DNA of 47,416 nucleotides from Gardnerella vaginalis. GTDB taxonomy: Bacteria; Actinomycetota; Actinomycetes; Actinomycetales; Bifidobacteriaceae. The DNA is taken from positions 1 through 47,416 of the forward strand of contig CAMPUL010000010.1 of NCBI GenBank assembly GCA_946997215.1, read 5' to 3'. The translations under genes were made by a program, and so were the position numbers. Below the pieces are notes generated by a model. The model made no database searches. It saw only the letters and a program-made list of their open reading frames with translations, and was not told where the DNA came from. Within the stretch, counting starts at the first letter, position 1. The number at the start of each line of letters is the position of its first letter. This document shows positions 40,990 through 47,416 of this stretch, one piece after another.

Positions 40990-42355
40990 TATTCCACATA
41001 CCAGGAAAATCAGGAATAGTTTTGCGCGTAGTAGCAATATTTTTTACGACTATATTAGATATACGAAGACCTAACATTGATGCAAAAGTTGCCATGCGAT
41101 GATCCGCATAAGTCTCCATCACTTCCCCATGCATATTTTTGCTAGGAATAATACGGATTCCATCATCTAACTCTTCTGCGCCTATTCCAACGCGATTTAG
41201 TTCCGTAACTATTGCACTCAAGCGATTCGTTTCGTGGCCTCTTAAATGTGCAATACCGTGCAACTCACTTACACCGTCTGCAAACGCAAGAATCGCAGCA
41301 ATACTTGGAGCAATCTCGCCAGCAGCAGACAAATCAAGCGACTTAATTGCGTGAATTTTGCCACTTCCAGTCACGCACAATGTTGAAGAATCCGCAGCCG
41401 AATGCTCAAAAACAATTTTTGCGCCCATTTGCTCAAGAATCCCAGGCAACAATCCCCCAGGCTGAGTTGTTTTAAGCGGCCAATTAGGGATTTTAACGCA
41501 TCCGCCAGCAATCAACGCTGCACCAATAAAAGGCGCTGCATTAGAAAGATCTGGCTCTACAACAACTTCATGTGGCAAAGTCAAGTCATGCTCTTTAATA
41601 CGCCATACTCCGCTTTTTGGCATATCTACTACTCCGCCAGCTTTGCGCACATCTTCCATTGTCATTTGAATATGAGGCATACTAGGCAATTTGCTTCCAA
41701 TATGCTCTATTTGTAATCCTCCTGGAATTCGAGATGCAATTAGCAACAGCGCAGATATAAATTGAGACGATGACGAAGAGTCGATACGAATAACGCGATT
41801 ATTGCTAGGATTTTGCGCACAATTTACACTATATGATTCAAGATTTTTGGGCGGAGTAACACTAAATGGTAAGAATCCAACATTTCCGTGATATACGATT
41901 TTTGCGCCCAACTGCTCCAATCCATCTAGAACAGGCTTCATTGGACGAGCATACGCTTGCTCATCTCCATCAAATTTCACACAATTATTTGCAAACAGCG
42001 CTAAAGCCGTTACAAAACGCATAACCGTTCCAGCTAAACCACAATTAACAACCGCATTATTATCTACGTTAAAAACGCCATTTTTAGGCGGAATAACGCA
42101 AACTGTAGTGCCATCTTCGCTTAAAAAATCGCATTTAACTCCAAATACGCTTAGCGCGTTAATCATAAGTTCTGTATCTCTTGATCTCAGCAATCCCTTT
42201 AGAACAACTGGCTTACTTCCAAGAGCTGCCAAAATCAAATATCGATTAGATAACGACTTGCTTCCAGGAATATTCACTGTTGCGTTCAAAGGCGTATTAC
42301 ACGATGGAGCTTGCCAAACATCATCATGATTATAAGAATTCATTATTCCGCTCAT
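40976..42355 (-). CDS. aroA: 3-phosphoshikimate 1-carboxyvinyltransferase (EPSP synthase)
   Basis: AroA joins phosphoenolpyruvate to shikimate-3-phosphate in aromatic amino-acid synthesis. Among 459 residues: IPGSKSLSNRYLILAALG (PEP/S3P-binding Lys-Ser), GLAGTVMRFVTALALF (the NAGTAxR loop, here CGLAGTVMRF), DSSSSSQFISALLLIA, VEPDLSNAAPFIGAALIAGG (catalytic Asp) and TYADHRMATFASMLGL, with TTRKTIPDFPGMW at the end. Start ATG 42355 or ATG 42343 cannot be separated: neither has a strong ribosome site, though GAGCGGA precedes the second. No other aro genes are nearby. The C-terminus lies in a 13-bp array. Confidence 0.95.
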   Translation of the reverse strand: MSGIMNSYNHDDVWQAPSCNTPLNATVNIPGSKSLSNRYLILAALGSKPVVLKGLLRSRDTELMINALSVFGVKCDFLSEDGTTVCVIPPKNGVFNVDNNAVVNCGLAGTVMRFVTALALFANNCVKFDGDEQAYARPMKPVLDGLEQLGAKIVYHGNVGFLPFSVTPPKNLESYSVNCAQNPSNNRVIRIDSSSSSQFISALLLIASRIPGGLQIEHIGSKLPSMPHIQMTMEDVRKAGGVVDMPKSGVWRIKEHDLTLPHEVVVEPDLSNAAPFIGAALIAGGCVKIPNWPLKTTQPGGLLPGILEQMGAKIVFEHSAADSSTLCVTGSGKIHAIKSLDLSAAGEIAPSIAAILAFADGVSELHGIAHLRGHETNRLSAIVTELNRVGIGAEELDDGIRIIPSKNMHGEVMETYADHRMATFASMLGLRISNIVVKNIATTRKTIPDFPGMWNKMLE

Positions 42356-42399
42356 ATTATGAATACTATCTATGAATATGTACGCATTGCAATTTTCAA

Positions 42400-42423
42400 A
42401 ATGATTTACACAATGCTTTACAT
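42400..42423 (-). repeat. 12-bp repeat spanning the ykoC stop codon
   Basis: Plus strand AATGATTTACAC and AATGCTTTACAT are contiguous (42400-42423). On the minus strand each contains TGTAAA, and the first supplies the stop TAA (42420-42418). Confidence 0.78.
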
Positions 42424-43311
42424 ACGAATAAACGCATTATGCCAATATCCTGTTTGTATTGAAGCATATAAAGCAATAGTAGGAACAGCAATGCAAATTG
42501 CATAAAATATCCAATCGTATGCTGTTAACTTCGATTTTCGTGCTGGAACACGTTTAATACTACTTCCAAAAGCCCTAGCTTCCATAGCTGTAGCAAGTTT
42601 CGTGCCTCTGCGAATAGATAACACAAGCAAGCCAAAAGATTGCGAAAGCATGCGCTGTAACGCTTTACCATCCGATATACCACGAGACCTGCGAGCTAAA
42701 CCAAAAGCACGCCAATCATTTTGTAATAGACTAAACATTCTCAATCCAGCTAATGCTCCGTACACAAATCGTGGAGAAAAATGCAAAATCTGCACTAAGC
42801 CGTCTGCTAAATCAGTTGGATCTAATCCAATGGCTAATATAACGCCTGGAACTGCTACAGATGCAACACGAACAAAGGTACAAATTGCCAAATACAATGA
42901 TCCTTGGCTTATATGCATCCAGCCAAACTTAAATATATCATCTCCAGAACTTTGACCATATAAAAGAACCGATATAAAACTACCCGAAGCAGCAATCCAA
43001 ACTGGCCAAGTATGACGTAAAACATACCAAGGAGTTACTCCAGCAATTGCAAATAACAGTATATCTAAACCAAATGCAATAGAAGCAGAAACAATATCTA
43101 ATGTAACAAACATAGGCAAGCAGAGTAATAACGCTCCAATAAAACGACTTATTGGATTGAGCTTACGAATAAACCAAGAAGGCGAAACTAGTCGTTCACT
43201 TTCTAAACGTTTAGAAGACGCTGTTACATCAATATGCGAAACTTTTAATAAACTTTCAAAATCTTTAACTTGAATACTAGACGATTCTTCTGCACTACTA
43301 GTTTTATTCAC
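42418..43311 (-). CDS. ykoC: YkoC-type ECF transmembrane component of a thiamine/HMP transporter
   Basis: The 297-residue T component spans the membrane with about five helices (RFIGALLLCLPMFVTLDIVSASIAFGLDILLFAIAG onward). The ATPase-coupling motifs are seen in FGLARRSRGISDG and TAMEARAFGS, the Ala/Gly-Arg-Gly signatures. It begins with GTG 43311, three bases after the ykoD stop, so it is translated with YkoD. An N-terminal 50-residue soluble extension is Ser-rich. With YkoD and YkoE it forms a dedicated ECF-like importer controlled by the TPP riboswitch. The 3' end lies in a 12-bp repeat. Confidence 0.85.
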   Translation of the reverse strand: MNKTSSAEESSSIQVKDFESLLKVSHIDVTASSKRLESERLVSPSWFIRKLNPISRFIGALLLCLPMFVTLDIVSASIAFGLDILLFAIAGVTPWYVLRHTWPVWIAASGSFISVLLYGQSSGDDIFKFGWMHISQGSLYLAICTFVRVASVAVPGVILAIGLDPTDLADGLVQILHFSPRFVYGALAGLRMFSLLQNDWRAFGLARRSRGISDGKALQRMLSQSFGLLVLSIRRGTKLATAMEARAFGSSIKRVPARKSKLTAYDWIFYAICIAVPTIALYASIQTGYWHNAFIRM

Positions 43312-43313
43312 TT

Positions 43314-44915
43314 CTACTCATTCCCTTCGCTATAGTTATGAGCGGACTCTACGATTTTTTCGTACTCAACTCTTATTACTCTGGCATCTAAAGACTTTAC
43401 AAGCTCGTCATCGTGAGTAACCACAATCACCGCTGAGCCACTATCGCGTATTTGCGCAATAAGTTTTACCATTGCTGTCCAAGTTCTAAAATCTTGCCCA
43501 AAAGTAGGCTCATCCATAATAACAACACGCGGAGCGGCAGCTAAAAGCGTAGCTACAGAAAGTCTACGTTTTTCTCCTCCAGATAATGTATAAGGATTAG
43601 CAAGAGCAAAACGCTTTAAATCCATACGTTCAAGCATGCTATCGGCAATATCGTAAGATTCCTTTTCGCTTTTTCCTTGCTTTTTAGGACCTACAGCAAC
43701 TTCGTCTCTTACAGACGATGTTATAAATTGATGTTCTGGCTCCTGAAACACCATGCCGACTCGCCCTAGCAATTCTTGACTTTTCCAAGTAAAAAGATTA
43801 TTTTTACGTCGTTTTGGAACATACTTTTCCATCATGCACACACTGCCAGCAATTGGTTTTAATAAGCCTGCAAGCGTTAACGCTAGCGTGGTTTTACCAG
43901 CACCATTAGGCCCCATTAAAGCCGTTACTTCGCCAAAACGAAAAGCTACATTAACATGTTCTGCTAGTGGCAGAGTTCTTCCAAAAGAGCAATCATTAGT
44001 ATAGAGCGCAACAGATTCTTCCGCATCTTTGATTTCGTAATTGATTTCGCTATTGATTTCGCTATTGATTTCGTCATCGCAACGTTTAGGTGCAAAAGAT
44101 TCAACTGTTCTTCCTGGAACCCAAGCACCACCTTTTGCAAGCATATCGCCATATTTTTCAAAAACATCCTCAGGCTTACCGTCTGCAATAACGCATCCTA
44201 CATTTGCATCATTATTATTTTCGTTTTTTCCAATAACAATAACTCTATCAATCAAATCCAGCCACACATCAATATGATGTTCAACTACAATCATTGTAGA
44301 ACCTGTTTTTTTAAGAATATTCGCCACAGCATCATGAACTTGCTGAACACCTTTAGGATCTAGATTAGCTGTAGGCTCATCTAAAAGCAGTAACCCAGGA
44401 TGCATTGCAAGCACTCCTGCTAAAGCAAGACGTTGTCTTTGACCTCCCGATAAAGATTGTGTTGAGCGTCTAAGACCCTGACTTCCTCGAGTAATATTGT
44501 CTAATCCAACAGCTTTTAGCGAAAGCTTTACGCGATTCCAAGTCTCTTCGCTATTAACTCCAAGATTCTCACTTCCAAAAGCTACGTCGTCGCCTACTCT
44601 TTCAAGAATGATTTGAGAATCAGGATCTTGCATAACAAGTCCAACTTTTCCGCGAGCATCTCTAGCATGAACGCCACCGATTAGAAGGCTACCTTCTTCC
44701 ATGCCTTCTGTTTCATCACCTAAAACACCTGCTAAACCAGCCATAAACGTGCTTTTCCCAGCGCCAGAAGCACCTAAAAGCAACACATGCTCGCCAGGCT
44801 TAATATCAATATTTACATTTCTTAACACAAAATCTTTGCGCGTAGCGTGTCTCCAACCCCAGTCTTTAGCGACTACGCTCGCTGGAGTCCACTCGTTTTT
44901 ATCAACAAATTGCAT
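43314..44915 (-). CDS. ykoD: YkoD-type duplicated ATPase of a thiamine/HMP ECF transporter
   Basis: The 533 residues hold two complete ATPase domains. Domain 1: Walker A GASGAGKST, signature LSGGQRQRLALAG, Walker B LLLLDEPTANLD, switch VVEHHID. Domain 2: GPNGAGKTT, LSGGEKRRLSVA, VVIMDEPTFGQD, VVTHDDE. All motifs are intact. The linker (about 280-300) contains the in-frame repeat EINSEINSEINYEI, from a 12-bp tandem duplication. A single chain replaces the A1/A2 heterodimer of other ECF systems. ATG 44915 has only a weak GAAAG site. 199 bases with a strong hairpin separate it from ykoE, and 16-bp direct repeats (ATAGCAAAATCTAAAA) lie just upstream. Confidence 0.9.
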   Translation of the reverse strand: MQFVDKNEWTPASVVAKDWGWRHATRKDFVLRNVNIDIKPGEHVLLLGASGAGKSTFMAGLAGVLGDETEGMEEGSLLIGGVHARDARGKVGLVMQDPDSQIILERVGDDVAFGSENLGVNSEETWNRVKLSLKAVGLDNITRGSQGLRRSTQSLSGGQRQRLALAGVLAMHPGLLLLDEPTANLDPKGVQQVHDAVANILKKTGSTMIVVEHHIDVWLDLIDRVIVIGKNENNNDANVGCVIADGKPEDVFEKYGDMLAKGGAWVPGRTVESFAPKRCDDEINSEINSEINYEIKDAEESVALYTNDCSFGRTLPLAEHVNVAFRFGEVTALMGPNGAGKTTLALTLAGLLKPIAGSVCMMEKYVPKRRKNNLFTWKSQELLGRVGMVFQEPEHQFITSSVRDEVAVGPKKQGKSEKESYDIADSMLERMDLKRFALANPYTLSGGEKRRLSVATLLAAAPRVVIMDEPTFGQDFRTWTAMVKLIAQIRDSGSAVIVVTHDDELVKSLDARVIRVEYEKIVESAHNYSEGNE

Positions 44916-44938
44916 ACAAACAAACTTTCATTGCATAG

Positions 44939-44975
44939 CAAAATCTAAAAATAGCAAAATCTAAAAATATAAAAA
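44939..44975 (-). repeat. 16-bp direct repeat upstream of ykoD
   Basis: ATAGCAAAATCTAAAA occurs twice in tandem (about 44936-44968), followed by a degenerate third start (ATATAAAAA). Located in the ykoE-ykoD gap. Confidence 0.75.
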
Positions 44976-45039
44976 TTGCATAACACAATTTCAAAAAATA
45001 TAAAACATAAAACAAGTACGAAATATAAACATCATACGA

Positions 45040-45087
45040 GTAAACTACCGTGTTTTTGCATTTTGAGCATTAAACACGATAGTTTAC
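45040..45087 (-). terminator. long hairpin between ykoE and ykoD
   Basis: GTAAACTACCGTGTTT (45040-45055) is complementary at 15 of 16 positions to 45072-45087. No U-tract is seen. Within the operon it may reduce transcription of the energising genes relative to ykoE or protect the ykoE message. Confidence 0.65.
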
Positions 45088-45114
45088 AAGTTGCAATTAG
45101 TATTTAGATATAAC

Positions 45115-45717
45115 TCACACTAATGCTTGAGGACGGCCCGATTCAAAACGATCAAGCACACCAGTTGCAGCTAATGCCTTTTGAACAAGCCACACAACAA
45201 TACCTGCAACAATAAGGCCAGAAATAATAGAAGTAATTAGATTTGCAATAATATACTGAGTATTCCAGCCTTGACCGCCGCTAACCCAATTGTAAATAAA
45301 GCAAGCTACGCCTGCTAACGATCCAGATATTGCAGTGGAAAGCAGATTCCATGTTTTGTACATAAAGAAAATGAATGCAAGTTCAGCGCCAACGCCTTGA
45401 ATAATACCGACGATTAACGATCCGCCAACACCCCACTGATTTCCTAACATAAGTTCCACAAAAGCAGCAAGCGTTTCAGCAAACAATGCAGCACCAGGCT
45501 TACGCACGATTATTGCAGCTAAAGGTCCAGCAAAAAGCCAAAAACCATTAGATAAGCCTTCCGCACCAGGCAACAAGCTTGCAAAAAGATTAGTAGGAGC
45601 TGCGCACACAATATCCCAAGCCCAGAATAATACGCCAGATGCAACAGCGATGATAGCAGCTATGACGATATCAAGAATACGCCAGCGATTAGAATGTTCC
45701 ATTGAAACATTAGTCAT
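45115..45717 (-). CDS. ykoE: YkoE-type substrate-binding component of a thiamine/HMP ECF transporter
   Basis: The 200-residue membrane protein has about six helices and matches YkoE: VIAAIIAVASGVLFWAWDIVCAAP, then PGAEGLSNGFWLFAGPLAAIIVRKPGAALFAETLAAFVELMLGNQWG and GIIQGVGAELAFIFFMYKTW. The block WLFAGPLAAIIVRKPGAA is characteristic. YkoE binds thiamine or its hydroxymethylpyrimidine precursor. The TPP riboswitch directly upstream supports this. AGAAAGG precedes ATG 45717 and sits in a hairpin that may hide it. The C-terminus has no stop-spanning repeat. Confidence 0.9.
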   Translation of the reverse strand: MTNVSMEHSNRWRILDIVIAAIIAVASGVLFWAWDIVCAAPTNLFASLLPGAEGLSNGFWLFAGPLAAIIVRKPGAALFAETLAAFVELMLGNQWGVGGSLIVGIIQGVGAELAFIFFMYKTWNLLSTAISGSLAGVACFIYNWVSGGQGWNTQYIIANLITSIISGLIVAGIVVWLVQKALAATGVLDRFESGRPQALV

Positions 45718-45722
45718 AATAA

Positions 45723-45755
45723 GTGCCTTTCTTCAATATTGAAAGATTTGGGCAC
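45723..45755 (-). promoter_or_regulatory. RBS-sequestering hairpin of the ykoE leader
   Basis: Minus strand GTGCC (45755-45751) and CTTTC pair with GAAAG/GGCAC (to 45723) around TTCAATATTGAA. The ribosome site AGAAAGG is in the 3' arm, six bases before the ykoE ATG. This is a plausible expression platform acting on translation. Confidence 0.65.
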
Positions 45756-45766
45756 GGGAAAAGAGC

Positions 45767-45847
45767 GACATCCGTTGCTAATATTACTTAGCACACGTTC
45801 AATCGGTCGAAGCTTTCGCTTCCTCTCAGCCAAAACGGCTCCCGAGT
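45767..45847 (-). promoter_or_regulatory. TPP riboswitch (THI element) controlling ykoEDC
   Basis: Read on the minus strand: ACTCGGGAGCCG, then GGCTGAGAGGAAGCG with the conserved CUGAGA, then CGACCGATTGAACGTG, a variable stem GCTAAGTAATATTAGC and ACGGATGTC. Order and spacing match the thiamine pyrophosphate aptamer. TPP binding should switch off ykoE through the downstream hairpin. Confidence 0.92.
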
Positions 45848-45989
45848 CAAAATATTTATAATCACAGTGTAAGAATGTAATGCAAATAATGCATCAAAAA
45901 CTCACCTATACAAGAATACACATAGAGTGCTTTTTTGTATAGTAAGTGTTTAAAATACAAATACGCAATTTTATATAAATACATAGTTA

Positions 45990-46055
45990 CGTACACAGTT
46001 TGATTAAAAATACATAGTTCGATTAAAAATACACAATTTGATTAAAAATACACAG
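45990..46055. repeat. tandem TTGATTAAAAATACAC units upstream of the riboswitch
   Basis: Three copies of a 19-20 bp unit with core GATTAAAAATACA occupy about 45998-46055, between the tRNA and the ykoE promoter region. Confidence 0.8.
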
Positions 46056-46077
46056 AAAACAAGCAGATATAAAAAAG

Positions 46078-46151
46078 TCGGGGTGACAGGATTCGAACCT
46101 GCGACATCCTGCTCCCAAAGCAGGCGCGCTACCAAACTGCGCTACACCCCG
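46078..46151 (-). tRNA. tRNA-Pro, anticodon TGG
   Basis: Minus strand: acceptor stem CGGGGTG/CACCCCG, D arm TAGCGCAGTTTGGTAGCGC, anticodon stem CCTGC/GCAGG with loop TTTGGGA giving TGG, T arm CAGGTTCGAATCCTG. It is 74 bases with discriminator A. CCA is not encoded. Confidence 0.96.
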
Positions 46152-46286
46152 AGGCTTTCTAGCTGATTACCAGCTCCAAGCACAATCAAATACAATAGCG
46201 CACATTGCCGACAAACGCAAATTTGCAACACGCGCGATAGAATAGAATCAGCATTGAAAAATAGGAAACGAATTTTAGAGGTTTAT

Positions 46287-47339
46287 ATGGGGCGTTTTCA
46301 ACGTGCAGAGGCGGCTGGATTAATCGCTTTTCTAGCATGCGCATTATTTGGCATGATTGTAATGTCTATATACATAAACACAATGCCAGCAATATGGCAA
46401 GTTACGCAACGTTTGTTTACAATGGCGTCTGGAGTGGTTGCGTCTTGCAGCATGTGCACTTTTGTAGTCGGATATTTAAGAACACACAAAGGAATCCTTA
46501 AAAAGAATTGGTTGCAAATTGCAAAACATGCTTTTGAAATAATCGCGCTTTCTACAATTTATGGCGCAACAATGCTACTTATGTCTTTTGCTCTTCTTTC
46601 TATAATCAACAGCATTATTGGAAGAAGCGCCGTAAACACTTATCTTCCTGTTCTTTGTTGCGCATTAAGTGGAATTGTTGGATACGCAACTCTTGTACAA
46701 GCAGAACTTTTAGAAGCAAAAACCGTTGCTTCGCTTCTTCCACTATTTGTGATTTCTGGAGCTGCAACAGCTGGATTAACTTCCGACGACCCGTATTGGT
46801 ACAACAATAACTTCTCTCAACTAGGCGATAGAACAACGTTCGCAGCAAGCATGTTTAACGCAACGCTGATTCTAGCTGGAATATGCATTATTATTACAAG
46901 CTACTTTGCTATAACCGAGTTTGTTGCAACACAGCACGAAATCTTGCAAAATAAGGGCGATAACGCTACAAAGCATTTTAAGACTCGAACAACCATTATG
47001 GCAGCTTTACTGATTCTTGGAGGAATAGCATTTATTGGAATCGGAACGTTCCGCTATACTCCCCACCCTGTTATACACGATTTATGCGCTAGAGGCGTTA
47101 CTGGCCTTATTTGCACAATGCTTATATGCCTTCCATGGCTTGCTCCTAGGCTTTCTAAAACATTCTACGTTGCTTCGGATTTAGCCGTTATTCTTACGGC
47201 TTGGGTTGGAAACCAATGGGTTCATGGCAATAACACTTTAACAAATGTAGAAGCTTTGTCTTGTTTACTATTTTTAGGGTGGATAATAGTGTTTTCAAGA
47301 CAAGTCGCAGCTATGCAAAGCGACCGTCTAAGGTCTTAA
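46287..47339 (+). CDS. DUF998-like polytopic membrane protein, function unknown
   Basis: The 350-residue protein has about ten hydrophobic helices, for example AAGLIAFLACALFGMIVMSIYI, LLMSFALLSIINSIIG, LILAGICIIITSYFAITEF and MAALLILGGIAFIGIGTFRY. The second half contains WYNNNFSQLGDRTTFAASMFNATLILAG and TPHPVIHDLCARG, the pattern I associate with DUF998 proteins; the assignment is by memory only. ATG 46287 is preferred (GAGG five bases upstream) over TTG 46254. The stop lies in a tandem array that continues to the window edge. Confidence 0.75.
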   Translation: MGRFQRAEAAGLIAFLACALFGMIVMSIYINTMPAIWQVTQRLFTMASGVVASCSMCTFVVGYLRTHKGILKKNWLQIAKHAFEIIALSTIYGATMLLMSFALLSIINSIIGRSAVNTYLPVLCCALSGIVGYATLVQAELLEAKTVASLLPLFVISGAATAGLTSDDPYWYNNNFSQLGDRTTFAASMFNATLILAGICIIITSYFAITEFVATQHEILQNKGDNATKHFKTRTTIMAALLILGGIAFIGIGTFRYTPHPVIHDLCARGVTGLICTMLICLPWLAPRLSKTFYVASDLAVILTAWVGNQWVHGNNTLTNVEALSCLLFLGWIIVFSRQVAAMQSDRLRS

Positions 47340-47416
47340 GTCAAATCTTAAATAATGTCTTAAATCAAGATATTAAATCAAGATATTAAATCAAGATATT
47401 AAATCAAGATATTAAA
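47334..47416 (+). repeat. tandem array spanning the DUF998-like gene's stop and leaving the window
   Basis: Units TCTTAAGTCAAA, TCTTAAATAATG, TCTTAAATCAAGA and TATTAAATCAAGA (repeated) run from the last codon (Ser, TCT) and stop TAA (47337-47339) to the window end. Each unit carries TAA. Confidence 0.92.

Overview
The window looks like a chromosome segment of Gardnerella or a very close Bifidobacteriaceae relative. Base composition is AT-rich (about 40% G+C by eye). It carries the bifid-shunt genes xfp, pta and ackA in a row, and a tmRNA on the minus strand whose tag reads AKSNRTEFALAA, an actinobacterial-type tag. There are also a surface-anchored alpha-amylase, dedicated ECF transporters and a YkoEDC-type thiamine system. 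The genus assignment is from memory of gene content, not from a search.

Layout. 1-7.1 kb: a truncated gene, folD, an orphan metal-type binding lipoprotein, pcp, nox, an iron alcohol dehydrogenase and a tenA-like gene. 7.1-12.7 kb: a YhgE/Pip membrane protein with a degenerate partner ATPase, then a fused ABC exporter. 12.7-18 kb: defence and stability genes (AbiEi/AbiEii with the toxin split at an A6 tract, and a Phd/YefM-RelE/ParE pair flanked by two copies of a 28-bp palindromic repeat) around an antiporter and a nucleoside phosphorylase. 18-23 kb: LemA and DUF3137 genes, then a complete ECF transporter (S, T, A1, A2) of unknown substrate. 23-26 kb: a cysteine operon, cysK-cysE, preceded by a promoter, a 28-codon leader ORF with two CCC runs and an intrinsic terminator, which together look like a cysteine attenuator. 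26-29 kb: GNAT, sstT and an MFS transporter. 28.9-31.2 kb: a hairpin-packed non-coding element with 11-bp inverted ends, a Panacea (SocA-like) gene with foreign codon use and a Thr/Lys/Asn tail, and ssrA. 31.3-41 kb: alpha-amylase, guaA, xfp, pta, ackA. 41-47.4 kb: aroA, the TPP-riboswitch-controlled ykoE-ykoD-ykoC operon, tRNA-Pro(TGG) and a DUF998-like membrane protein.

The most unusual signal is not a gene. At least fourteen of the roughly 37 protein genes end inside a short tandem array (9-25 bp units, 2-7 copies) that includes their own stop codon, often repeating a stop triplet in each unit. Similar arrays occur in some promoters and protein linkers. Second is the cysteine leader, third the hairpin island beside ssrA.

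How genes work together: xfp, pta and ackA convert sugar phosphates to acetate plus ATP, with nox and the alcohol dehydrogenase as likely NAD(H) outlets. The amylase could feed this from extracellular glycogen or starch. YkoEDC and TenA look like thiamine or pyrimidine salvage. Limits: all functional calls come from motif recognition and gene context. No alignments, folding energies or searches were run.
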